NCBI GenBank assembly: GCA_031288175.1
Contig: JAITRW010000040.1
Span: 124,001-188,000, forward strand
Origin: Tannerellaceae bacterium
Lineage (GTDB): Bacteria; Bacteroidota; Bacteroidia; Bacteroidales; Tannerellaceae
Direction: 5' to 3'
Length of the DNA: 64,000 nucleotides
This document shows positions 30,836 to 40,262 of this stretch, in pieces. The notes beneath the pieces were generated by a model that worked only from the letters and a program-made list of their open reading frames with translations, did no database searches and had not been told where the DNA came from. The translations under genes were made by a program, and so were the position numbers. Every line of letters starts with the position of its first letter. Positions within the stretch are counted from its first letter, which is position 1.

Positions 30836-31882
30836 TCATGTGAAGGGATGCACATCCGCGGGGTAAGAAACCCCTAACTGGCGACGCACTTCATCAATAA
30901 TTTTAATGGTACTCAATGAGTTAGAATGACTATTGACGACTGATTCCCGCTTATCGGCCAGTAGCAAATCAATAAATTCAGAGATTTCATAATAAAACTC
31001 GTTTTTCTCAACAGGACGTGTTAAGTCTTCAACCGCTCTTCCGGAGCGAGAAGTGAGAGTGAGTCGACTAATGACATTGATGCGGTCAAGCATAATTGTT
31101 CCTTCTTCTCCTTGAAATTCAGTATGGAGAAAAGAATCGGCTATTTTAGAATAGAGTACAGTACCGATCATCTCATCATAGAGGAAATTTACAGTACCTT
31201 GCCCGTCGGTACCTGAAGGCACGAGAATTCCCGTTGCTTCGATACGTTTCGGATAACCAAACAACACAACCATCGGATAAACAGTGTAAACGCCTATATC
31301 GGACATAGCCCCATTAGATAAGGCAGGGTTGAAAGCATTTTGCACGATACCGTTTTTCAGATCGTCATAGCGAGAGGAATATTGGCAGTAGCAGGAGAAA
31401 TAACGACGTATCGTACCTATGCGGTACAGATTGTCACGAAGAGCAAGAAAGTTAGGCGTCAGCGTAGGTTTCATCGCTTCCATCAGCGTCACACCATATT
31501 GAAGGGAAGTAGTAATCATGGCGGCGGCCTCTGCTACATTCGAGGCTAATGGTTTTTCACAGAGAACATGTTTTCCCCGCTTCATGCAAAGGATACTCTG
31601 TTGAGCATGCAGACTGTTGGGTGAGGCCACATATACGGCATCTACAAAAGAGCTTTCTACCATCTCTTCTACCGAAGTGAATACTTTTAGTTCGCCTCTT
31701 TCCAAAGAGTATCCCTGTTCTTGTACAAAAGCCTCTCCTCTTTCTCTTGTCCGCGAACAAACGGCAGTCAATACAAAACGTCCATCTTCCTTTGCTCCTG
31801 TCAACATCTTTCCCGTGATGTAGTTCGTTCCAATCACCCCAAAACGAACCTTTGTTCTCTTCTGTCCCATTTTTCTTTCCAT
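30836..31882 (-). CDS. Gfo/Idh/MocA-family oxidoreductase
   Basis: VRFGVIGTNYITGKML; VYVASPNSLHAQQ; HVLCEKPLASN. Confidence 0.92.
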   Translation of the reverse strand: MERKMGQKRTKVRFGVIGTNYITGKMLTGAKEDGRFVLTAVCSRTRERGEAFVQEQGYSLERGELKVFTSVEEMVESSFVDAVYVASPNSLHAQQSILCMKRGKHVLCEKPLASNVAEAAAMITTSLQYGVTLMEAMKPTLTPNFLALRDNLYRIGTIRRYFSCYCQYSSRYDDLKNGIVQNAFNPALSNGAMSDIGVYTVYPMVVLFGYPKRIEATGILVPSGTDGQGTVNFLYDEMIGTVLYSKIADSFLHTEFQGEEGTIMLDRINVISRLTLTSRSGRAVEDLTRPVEKNEFYYEISEFIDLLLADKRESVVNSHSNSLSTIKIIDEVRRQLGVSYPADVHPFT

Positions 31883-31908
31883 CTGTCAGTCTGAGTAACA
31901 AAGTAACA

Positions 31909-31945
31909 AAGAAGTCCGGAAACAGACAAAGTTTCCGGACTTCTT
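31909..31945 (-). terminator. Intrinsic-terminator-like hairpin, perfect 15-bp stem
   Basis: AAGAAGTCCGGAAAC-7 nt loop-GTTTCCGGACTTCTT; T-rich sequence follows on the minus strand; downstream of the 31986..34412 gene. Confidence 0.65.
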
Positions 31946-31985
31946 AGAAAGAGTCGCGCTATACAATTAACTACGAAAGTAATAT

Positions 31986-34412
31986 TTATTCGACAAAAAT
32001 CTTCTGAACAAACTTTTTACTACCTGTTAATTCTACGATGTAGATGCCTTTTGGAAGAGATATACTGTGCTGATCATTGGTACTTGTCACCACAAATGTA
32101 GTCACTACCTGCCCTTCGGATGTGTAAACCGTACCTGTGTACCCTTCCAAGTTCACTATACTCAGTACACCATCCATGTACCGTACACGTACCCCATTAT
32201 CAATTACCGTATACTCCTTCAATTTTCTAAATGGGCTACCGCCTTGTAGTATAATAAGCAACTGTTTTGAGTATTCTACTACATTGGAATAGAGAGATGG
32301 TAAGATATTATATTTACCGTCCACAAAAGCTCGCGCTTTGTTACGTTCTCTTATCTCGTCCATAATGTAACGATACCTGGTGAAAGTCAAATCTTCCAAC
32401 AGGTTTACACTAAAAATAGTTCCTTCAGCCAAATCTTTTATAATCAATGGCCAACCTTTTTCTCCAAGAGAAGATAGGAATTTCAACAGTTCGAGATAAG
32501 CTTCAGACTCTGCATATTTACGCAAATCACTGTACTCTGAATAGAAAGTTTTGCTCCATTGAGTATACAGAATTTGGAATTCCTTCTTTACTTCTGCGGG
32601 AAGAGTTTCAACGAGGGCATTTATCTGAGCTAAATCTTCTTGCGAAAACTCAACCTCCTCGGCAGGTATCTCTCTCTAAGTATATTGTGGTTTGTAATAA
32701 TAGAGAATTGAACCATAGCTTGAACCATTCAAAGCATGTCTCGGATGCAATGTACGCGACAGTGAACCGGGTTTACTTTCCCAATCATAACCGTGGGGGA
32801 CATTAGGAAGGTACGTGTTCTTCGTAATAGAACCATGCGTAAATGATCCGGACAATGCCCACAAAGCCACAGCAGCATTCAATGAATCTGCGCCTGTCCG
32901 GGTATACCCATTACTTGTATAGCAAAGATCGAAAGCCTTTAATGGATCTGCATTATAATAAGAAGAAGAAGGATTCAACGGCCATTCCCAATAATTAATC
33001 CTATTTATTGTCCAACTAATACAATTGTACGTACTTGAAGACGGCGCTGAACGAATTGCATCATCCGCTTTTAAGTTCGGGAAGTAAGACATTATATCTC
33101 CTTCCCTTATTCCTAAATATAAATCAAAGGTAGACCCCAAAGGCACATACGAACTATACGATGAAACCAATCCGGCTGCTACGTTAGTCAAATTTGTCTT
33201 AATCCTTGATGCCCATCCCCAGTTAAAATCACCGGTACCTGAGTAACTGTCGTTGTAGGCTATAATATTACCCGGTAGATTTGTATCATCTTCTAACCAA
33301 AGATACGTATCAGCGCCACTTGGAGATAATTTACAAGTGAAGTAGTTGTTTATACTTGTACCCTTATTTGTAACACGAATTCCACCCCCTGAGATGGGCG
33401 CATTGGTTTGTATACTTATGGTAGTCCCATTAACTTTAATTGTAAGAGTGACTGTTCCGGAAGAGAACTGTCGGTAAGATCGTAGAAATATTCGATAAAT
33501 ACCTGTTACGGGGATGAGGGCAGACAAAGTTCCTCCTAAAGTTCCTCTATCTTTAGAATAAACCATTTGGGTCCAAGTATACGATGCAGGATATGACTTA
33601 CTGAACAAGTGTATGACGTGTTCATAAGCGCCTCCATTGGAAGTCACCACTTCGACATTTTCCCCTGCGGAAAAATAATAATCAACATAAGTGGAATACA
33701 ACAATGGTTGATTGAACGTAAATGAATATTCTTCCGCGCCGACGGATTTCAACGGAGGTTGGGAGTCTCTATGAATGCTACTGGTCGGATCCACAATAAA
33801 AGGGATACTATGTTCACGTTCAAAAGCAATCTCTTCTAAACGTTTCTTGAATCCCTCATCGGAAATACCTCTATTCGCCTCATTCAGAGACAGTTTAATA
33901 AACTCTACATTAGGTAGTAAAAGTGAAGAGGACAGAGATATCGTATTTACACCGGCTTTCAGAGGGATACGTACAAAGTCCCCTTTTCTATCCGTCAAGG
34001 GAACACCTTCCCATGTACTCACAGAAGATTTCAAAGTTGCATCCTTCAGTGCTTTATCATTGACACTGACGGAGAACTCGGAATAACCCTTCCCTGTAAG
34101 AGAGGAAGAAACCCAAGTGTCCAAATAGTATTCACCAGTAGAAACACTCTCAACAACAAAGTTTTTAAACTTCGTTGTGCCGTTGTATCCTACGGTAGCA
34201 GACTTAATAACTACATCACCTCCTAATGCAGGATGAGCTATAAAATACTTCGTCTCAGGCCCATACTCCTCTTCCTTCGGCTCACTGGGGACAGCGGGAG
34301 AAGGAGGTATAGTTTTGATCGTTAAAGGCTGATACTCATCCGCTTGTAAGGAAGATGAGATCCCTAAGGACAGTAAAACTATTTTTGTTAAATTTTTTAC
34401 TCTTTTATTGTT
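31986..34412 (-). pseudogene. Secreted T9SS-cargo-like protein interrupted by in-frame TAG (32676-32678) and without a recognisable in-frame start
   Basis: ORFs 32676..34124 and 31986..32525 share a frame, separated by a single TAG; upstream the frame stays open through a signal peptide (KNLTKIVLLSLGISSSLQA) to a TAA at 34413; C-term LPKGIYIVELTGSKKFVQKIFVE resembles a T9SS type A sorting domain. Confidence 0.8.
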
Positions 34413-34808
34413 TTATTGTTTTTTTACTATTAGTATAAAAGTGAACCATACTTCATCCAAGTCCCCCTCTTGAAAAGCTATGGAGGCCCCCTTTCCCTTG
34501 CGAGCCATGCTCTACACACAAGAATAACATCCGGATGCCGGAGGTTATATATGCTTGTGTTTAGAATCTGTCTCATGTTTCACTCTTCATTTATCTATAC
34601 GCCACTGCCCCCTTTCGATTGAAACTATCAGTAACCCGTTTCAATCCAGTATCACAAAAGTAATTCTTTTCATTCATAAAGCAACATCTACTTATTGCTT
34701 AAGAATGATTTTATTAAGAGCGTTATCTCTTACCGCATAGCCATCAAGCAGGACACAACACTCATGTGGTAGCCGCCCTTCATCTAAGATGAGCTAAGTT
34801 TTTCACGA

Positions 34809-36272
34809 TCACAGTATTTTCCAACGAAAAGAGAAGGAAACTGCATAGGCAGGAATACCGAAAACATCACCGGTATCACCGGCGAAAGCCGCAACGAAGG
34901 TGAGGGAGGGATGATGAGGTAAAACATAACTCGCCTCTGTAAGGAATGACAGGCCTGTTTTTTTGTGCAAGAAAGGTACACCATGCGTTCCCCATCCGTT
35001 CATTAAGGTACAGAGCAAACGATAAGATAACAATGCGGCAGGTTGCCCTTCCATCCCTAAATGCCAATCCAGAATACGAGTATTTAAGAAACCTTGCCGC
35101 CCGCCATCGTTGTATTCCGGCGAAGGAAGCAAGGGTGATCCCTCAGCCCGTCCAAAGTGGGCATGTCCATTGACATAGACACCATTATTATAGTAATTAT
35201 CACCGCCTCCTCCCCGTGCAGAATATTCTTTATGATCAAAATCAAGGAAATGAAAGGGTCCGCTTTGATGACGCGTCGTCACATACTCTATCACCACTTT
35301 CCGCAATCCATTAAATGGCAAGTCTCCACGGATTCCCCATAAGCCGTCTATCCCATTAGCGAACTCCGTCCCCGATTTATCGGCAGCAATGTGTTGATAA
35401 TACATCTGTATCGCCCAATTATTCCGGTCGTATCCAAGCTGCATGTCATACGCTATATGATGAGAACCAAGCACATTGATCCTGTCGGTTTCGAGTGCAC
35501 TCGCTCCTCCCGGTCGTGCGGCCACAACACGCAGGAAATCGGTGAATGATTGCGGTAACTTTCCATATTTCGGATGCTTTCCGGCCCATTGTGCAGTATG
35601 TCGAACCCCTACGGTAGCGTACAGGGGTATATTTCTCCGTTGATCACTTAGTCGTAGAAACAGGTTTTTATTGTGACGGAGTACATCCTTTATGTAATAG
35701 TCGTCCTTTGTGGAAGACGCCAGATATCCCTTATCTACCGCCCAGGCTACACTAAACTCTCCTTTCCACTGTAACCATTGTCCAATCCACGGAAATTCCA
35801 CAAACTGTGGAACGGCGAGGTTCAGTTCCGGCATCGGCCGTGCATTACCCGATTGTATCATATCTCCCGAACTGAGATTTTTATCCCATAATGATACATA
35901 TCGTTCCTTCGCCCCAAGCATCAACTTCCATCCCTTATACCGTAATCCTCCGTAAGCCTGTTGTATATAGGCTTTTCCCTGGCGGGGCGTCACCACTATA
36001 TCTGCTCCCACGTCCCAATGCACATCCTTTCCCCACAATCCTTGATGTACTGCTTTCCCTCTTATGTAGCCATTCCCCGATTGCAACGGCACAACTCCGT
36101 ACCGGTTACTCACCATCCAAAAAGGTAATACTTTACCTGTCCCCCCTCCTGTCCATGCTTCTACGTCGTAGTATGTTCCTATTCCCTTTTGTCCCAAAAC
36201 CGCCATTGTACTCAATAAGCACAGTCCCAAAACCCTTGTACTTAATTCCGTGAACCGTTTCCGTTTCCTCAC
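34809..36272 (-). CDS. Candidate independent ORF of the Wzi-like protein, from internal GTG
   Basis: In-frame GTG at 36272 immediately before RKRKRFTELSTRVLGLCLLSTMAVLGQ (n-region + h-region); 487 aa. Confidence 0.5.
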   Translation of the reverse strand: MRKRKRFTELSTRVLGLCLLSTMAVLGQKGIGTYYDVEAWTGGGTGKVLPFWMVSNRYGVVPLQSGNGYIRGKAVHQGLWGKDVHWDVGADIVVTPRQGKAYIQQAYGGLRYKGWKLMLGAKERYVSLWDKNLSSGDMIQSGNARPMPELNLAVPQFVEFPWIGQWLQWKGEFSVAWAVDKGYLASSTKDDYYIKDVLRHNKNLFLRLSDQRRNIPLYATVGVRHTAQWAGKHPKYGKLPQSFTDFLRVVAARPGGASALETDRINVLGSHHIAYDMQLGYDRNNWAIQMYYQHIAADKSGTEFANGIDGLWGIRGDLPFNGLRKVVIEYVTTRHQSGPFHFLDFDHKEYSARGGGGDNYYNNGVYVNGHAHFGRAEGSPLLPSPEYNDGGRQGFLNTRILDWHLGMEGQPAALLSYRLLCTLMNGWGTHGVPFLHKKTGLSFLTEASYVLPHHPSLTFVAAFAGDTGDVFGIPAYAVSFSFRWKIL

Positions 36273-37247
36273 GTGATATTGGTACAGTAAACACCCTTTT
36301 CCTATTATACTCCGCACAATCATTTTCTTTCTATTCTCTTTTTGTACCTCTGCGTATGATAGTCTCATCCGTTTGAACTCCCGCCAAGCTTTCCATACCG
36401 CCAATGCGTTTTTCCACTTTCCACATAGTGCATATCTCAAACCTGCTGCCGTATCCAACAAGCATCGAACCCGCATTACACCCCATAGTTTTTCTTCCGG
36501 CAGGTTTTTATATAACATCAACAAGTTATTCCTGAAATTTAGAAACGTTTTTCGGGGATGTTCCGCCTGTAGAGTTCCTCCACCTACGTGATAGACAACC
36601 GCCCGGGGCGTACAAACTACACTATAACCTCTATTTCGTAAGCGCCAACAGAAATCTATCTCTTCCTGATGGGCGAAAAAGGTTCCATCCAGTCCTCCTT
36701 CCTTCTTATATATCGCCGTACGAACGAACAGGCAAGCACCACTTGCCCATACAACCTCAATCTCCGTATCGTATTGCCCTTGATCCTCTTCCGTCACCTC
36801 CATTATCCTTCCCCGACAAAACGGATAACCGTATTTATCTATGTAACCTCCTGCAGCCCCTGCATATTCAAAACGCCCTCGCTCGCGCTCCGACAGTATT
36901 TTCGGCTGCACCGCCGCCACTCGTTCATTCGCCTCCATTACCGACAAAGGCGCTTCCATCCAACCCTCCGTCACTTCTACGTCGTTGTTCAGGAGAACTG
37001 TGTACTTTGTTTCTATCTGTGCTATCGCTCTGTTATATCCTTCTGCAAACCCGTAATTACGATCCAATGTAATCACCTTCACCTCCGGGAACAGTTTCCG
37101 GAGCATCTCTACCGACCTGTCCGTAGAACCATTATCCGCCACTACCACTGTAGCCTCTCTACTATGTTCTTTCACGAATGGAAGGAAACGCTTCAACAAC
37201 GCTTGTCCATTCCATGTCAAGATAAGCACACTCACTTGCTCATACAT
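34809..37247 (-). CDS. Fused ORF: GT2 glycosyltransferase (N-term, ~330 aa) + Wzi-like capsule assembly outer-membrane protein (C-term, ~487 aa)
   Basis: SVLILTWNGQALLKRFLP, VVADNGSTDRSVE, LLNNDVEV, FFAHQEEIDFCWRL; then signal-peptide-like RKRKRFTELSTRVLGLCLLSTMAVLGQ and Wzi-like barrel KGIGTYYDVEAWTGGGTGKVLPFWMVSNRYG. Start refined to MYEQVSVLILTWNG. Confidence 0.88.
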   Translation of the reverse strand: MYEQVSVLILTWNGQALLKRFLPFVKEHSREATVVVADNGSTDRSVEMLRKLFPEVKVITLDRNYGFAEGYNRAIAQIETKYTVLLNNDVEVTEGWMEAPLSVMEANERVAAVQPKILSERERGRFEYAGAAGGYIDKYGYPFCRGRIMEVTEEDQGQYDTEIEVVWASGACLFVRTAIYKKEGGLDGTFFAHQEEIDFCWRLRNRGYSVVCTPRAVVYHVGGGTLQAEHPRKTFLNFRNNLLMLYKNLPEEKLWGVMRVRCLLDTAAGLRYALCGKWKNALAVWKAWREFKRMRLSYAEVQKENRKKMIVRSIIGKGCLLYQYHVRKRKRFTELSTRVLGLCLLSTMAVLGQKGIGTYYDVEAWTGGGTGKVLPFWMVSNRYGVVPLQSGNGYIRGKAVHQGLWGKDVHWDVGADIVVTPRQGKAYIQQAYGGLRYKGWKLMLGAKERYVSLWDKNLSSGDMIQSGNARPMPELNLAVPQFVEFPWIGQWLQWKGEFSVAWAVDKGYLASSTKDDYYIKDVLRHNKNLFLRLSDQRRNIPLYATVGVRHTAQWAGKHPKYGKLPQSFTDFLRVVAARPGGASALETDRINVLGSHHIAYDMQLGYDRNNWAIQMYYQHIAADKSGTEFANGIDGLWGIRGDLPFNGLRKVVIEYVTTRHQSGPFHFLDFDHKEYSARGGGGDNYYNNGVYVNGHAHFGRAEGSPLLPSPEYNDGGRQGFLNTRILDWHLGMEGQPAALLSYRLLCTLMNGWGTHGVPFLHKKTGLSFLTEASYVLPHHPSLTFVAAFAGDTGDVFGIPAYAVSFSFRWKIL

Positions 37248-38124
37248 ACTTCCAGCGTTTGTGAGACCAAAGCCAATAAGCAGGATCACGTCGTATACAG
37301 GCTTCCGCCCGCCGCGCATATTGTTCCGTTATCCAATTCTCAGGCATTTCACAAGGTTTGTCGGTAAGCAATTCAAAATTCACCGTATAATACCCTCTCT
37401 TCACTTTGCGCGTATCCAGAAAAACGACAGGGAAACCCAGTTTGCGGGCAATCCGTTCCGCTCCGGTCAACATAGATGTATCCCGATTAAGGAAAGATGT
37501 ACGATAGTGCACGTTAGCTAAAGCCGGACGCTGGTCGGCCAGGAAAATGACCACAGCCCTTTGACCTTTTTGTTTGATTCGTACCATATCACGGAAGACA
37601 TCATTCCGTTTCATTCCGTACGATCCAAAGCGTTCACGTAACTTAATAAACAGGCGATCCATTGCTCTGTTATGCAAGGGTTTGTATATTTGATACGTCT
37701 CCCCTTCCAATAACTCTTGTGACGCTGAAAACCATTCCCAATTACCGTAGTGCACCATCAACAATACCACACACGTATGCCCTGCTTCAAACAGTCCGTT
37801 TACTACCTCGGGATTGTTCAATTTTGCCCGTCGCTGTATTTCCTCCTTTCCGATGTAAGCAAGCTTCACCACTTCCACGATATAGTCCGCAAAGTGATGA
37901 TAGAAGGCTTTCTCTATTCGTAACCGTTCTTTTTCACTCATATTGGGAAATGAGGCGGTAAGATTATCCCGAACCACCTTTCTCCTATACCGCAACACAT
38001 ACCTGATCCATACGTACAATCCTTCCGACAGTCCATACAATATCCACAACGGTAACCAGGCTATTGACATGATTCCTGCATAAAGCAAGATGTAACCGGC
38101 TCTTTCCTTCATTCCTATTGCCAT
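37240..38124 (-). CDS. Lipid A biosynthesis acyltransferase family (LpxL/HtrB-like)
   Basis: VVLLMVHYGNWEWFSASQ (HxxxxE-like), VVIFLADQRPA, PAYWLWSHKRWK. Confidence 0.9.
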   Translation of the reverse strand: MAIGMKERAGYILLYAGIMSIAWLPLWILYGLSEGLYVWIRYVLRYRRKVVRDNLTASFPNMSEKERLRIEKAFYHHFADYIVEVVKLAYIGKEEIQRRAKLNNPEVVNGLFEAGHTCVVLLMVHYGNWEWFSASQELLEGETYQIYKPLHNRAMDRLFIKLRERFGSYGMKRNDVFRDMVRIKQKGQRAVVIFLADQRPALANVHYRTSFLNRDTSMLTGAERIARKLGFPVVFLDTRKVKRGYYTVNFELLTDKPCEMPENWITEQYARRAEACIRRDPAYWLWSHKRWKYV

Positions 38125-39380
38125 ATCTCCGAAATCCTCCCGCTCAATTGGAGCAGAGAGATTTCACACAGTTTTGTATTGTATTCCACGATAGAACGTC
38201 GCTCTTCCGCGTCCAACAGTTTACTTTGAGCTTCCCGAAGTTCTATCCCCGACAAATCTCCCAACTTATAACGGTCAATCGCTATTGCGTAGTATTCCTG
38301 CGCCACTAAGGAATTGGCACGTTCCAAATTACACAAGTCTCGATTATTTTGGTAGGACATCCAAAGGTTACTCAGGGTCGCACGCAACGACAGTTCAAGG
38401 TCGGCATAACGCCAATTACTATTCTCTATTTCCAAACGGGCATTACGCTGTTCCCGCCTCCTGTTCAATCCATCGAATAAGGTCATCCCAAGTGTCAATC
38501 CGTAATTCAGTCCGGTGCCTGTATTATCACTTTTCAGTTTGTCCCACCGTGCCGAGTAGCCATAGCCTGCCGTCGCTTTCAGATAAGGGTAATTCCGTCC
38601 CCGCAACCGTTGATACTCCAACTCCGATACCCTGCGCTCACCCTCTGTTAGGAGAAGACCGGTATTTGCCGCCAATGTATTTACCCACAACTCCTCTTCA
38701 TTTCCCAAGGCGCAACGCAAATCTATCGTTGAATCCGCCGGTACAGTCACTGCTTCCACATCTTCCAGCGCCATCAATTCATTCAGGCGTATCCGGCAAC
38801 GGTGTACGGTCTCCCGTTGGGTCAATACCGACGAACTATCGGCATTAAAATCCACTTGCGCCTGCTGCAAGTCCAATCGTGACATGGAACCTATCCGGTA
38901 GCGTTGCTCCACGATCCTTAGCCGTTCCTTTGACAGTTCAAACGATGTGCGCACATTGTTGAAGCGTGTCTGTTGGCGTATCAGATTATAATATTCCCCT
39001 GCTATTTCGGCCACGAAATCTTCTATGGCTTGCCTGGTGCGTAACATTCCCATGGCTTGCAATTCCTTCAACCGTACATAGGAAGCTTGTATGGCAAACC
39101 CGTCGAAAAGCGTCCAGTTTAAGCTCAATCCTGCATCTATCCATGCACCGTCAGAGAGACTTCCTTCGACTTCCAAATCCGGCAGATAACCGGCATTCCC
39201 GGGCGTAGCGTTGTTGCGGGTTACTGTCTCTGCGTTACGGACTATCCGCAAGCCGTAGTTCCTTTCCAGTCCTGTGACGATACACCGTTCCAGACTGTAT
39301 ACTTTCTGGGCTGTCACCTGTTGTATCCCTGTGACGAAAAGAAAGGCTACGGGCAACCATTTACAATCTCCGTAATGCAT
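38115..39380 (-). CDS. TolC-family outer-membrane efflux protein
   Basis: Signal-like N-term; repeated coiled-coil/TolC pattern (RLRIVEQRYRIGSMSRLDLQQAQVDFN; YYAIAIDRYKLGDLSGIELREAQSKLLDAEERR). Confidence 0.88.
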   Translation of the reverse strand: MHYGDCKWLPVAFLFVTGIQQVTAQKVYSLERCIVTGLERNYGLRIVRNAETVTRNNATPGNAGYLPDLEVEGSLSDGAWIDAGLSLNWTLFDGFAIQASYVRLKELQAMGMLRTRQAIEDFVAEIAGEYYNLIRQQTRFNNVRTSFELSKERLRIVEQRYRIGSMSRLDLQQAQVDFNADSSSVLTQRETVHRCRIRLNELMALEDVEAVTVPADSTIDLRCALGNEEELWVNTLAANTGLLLTEGERRVSELEYQRLRGRNYPYLKATAGYGYSARWDKLKSDNTGTGLNYGLTLGMTLFDGLNRRREQRNARLEIENSNWRYADLELSLRATLSNLWMSYQNNRDLCNLERANSLVAQEYYAIAIDRYKLGDLSGIELREAQSKLLDAEERRSIVEYNTKLCEISLLQLSGRISEIWQ

Positions 39381-39957
39381 CTTTTATCATCTTTTCTACC
39401 GACATGGCCGGTGATTCTTTAACCAGTTCTCCTATCACTTTCCGCGCTGCCGCTGTCTGGAAACCTAACATCACCAGTGCCGATATAGCTTCTTCTGCCG
39501 CCTGTCCTACTCCGCCGACGATCTGTCTATCTATTGCCGACAGAGAGCCTTGTCCCAGGGTTTGCACTTTATCTTTCAGATCCACCAAGATACGTTGTGC
39601 AGTTTTGAGACCAATCCCTTTCACAGCTTTCAGGGCGCGTTCGTCTTGAACTCCTATCACGTGTACCAGCTCTTCGGGGGACAAGGAAGACAGTATCATT
39701 CTGGCCATATTGGGGCCGACCCCTGAGACGGATATTAATAGGAGGAACAAGTGGCGTTCTCCCTCTTGGGCAAAGCCGTATAAGAGGTGCGCATCTTCGC
39801 GGATCACTTCGTGTACATAGATCAATCCCTGGCTTTGCCCTGACAGAGCGCTGTAAGTATTCAGGGAGATATTCACTTCGTAACCTATCCCTGCGGCTTC
39901 TACCACGATCCGTGCAGGCTGCAAGTCTTTAAACTCTCCGCGTATGTAGGTTATCAT
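39361..39957 (-). CDS. ruvA: Holliday junction branch migration protein RuvA
   Basis: MITYIRGEFKDLQPARIVVEAAGIGYEVNIS; SVSGVGPNMARMILS; GIGLKTAQRILVDLKDK; start refined from 40188. Confidence 0.95.
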   Translation of the reverse strand: MITYIRGEFKDLQPARIVVEAAGIGYEVNISLNTYSALSGQSQGLIYVHEVIREDAHLLYGFAQEGERHLFLLLISVSGVGPNMARMILSSLSPEELVHVIGVQDERALKAVKGIGLKTAQRILVDLKDKVQTLGQGSLSAIDRQIVGGVGQAAEEAISALVMLGFQTAAARKVIGELVKESPAMSVEKMIKDALRRL

Positions 39958-40026
39958 GATTGATTTTCTATTACTTTGGTTGCCCAAAGGTAGCGGCTTT
40001 TTTCCCTGAAAAACGAAAGAAAAGAT

Positions 40027-40254
40027 ATGATAGATGCGGAAATAATCCGGCAGATCGCCGAACAGGGGGTTGAAGGTACCGACCTGACCGTAGCGGCCGT
40101 ACGGGTACGGCCTGTGAATCGTGTCACCGTAACTGTGTCTGCGCCGAGGCCGGTAACGATTGACGACTGTGTAGTCTTGACGCACCATATCCGCAAGGCA
40201 TTTCCTCCCGAACCGGAGGATTATTCGCTTGAAGTATCCTCCCCCGGTATCTAA
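40027..40254 (+). pseudogene. rimP: Truncated ribosome maturation factor RimP (N-terminal domain only)
   Basis: 75 aa MIDAEIIRQIAEQGVEGTDLTVAAVRVRPVNRVTVTVSAPRPVTIDDCVVLTHHIRKAFPPEPEDYSLEVSSPGI*; matches the RimP N-domain up to the conserved LEVSSPG motif, then stops. Confidence 0.75.
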
Positions 40255-40262
40255 GGAAAGTC

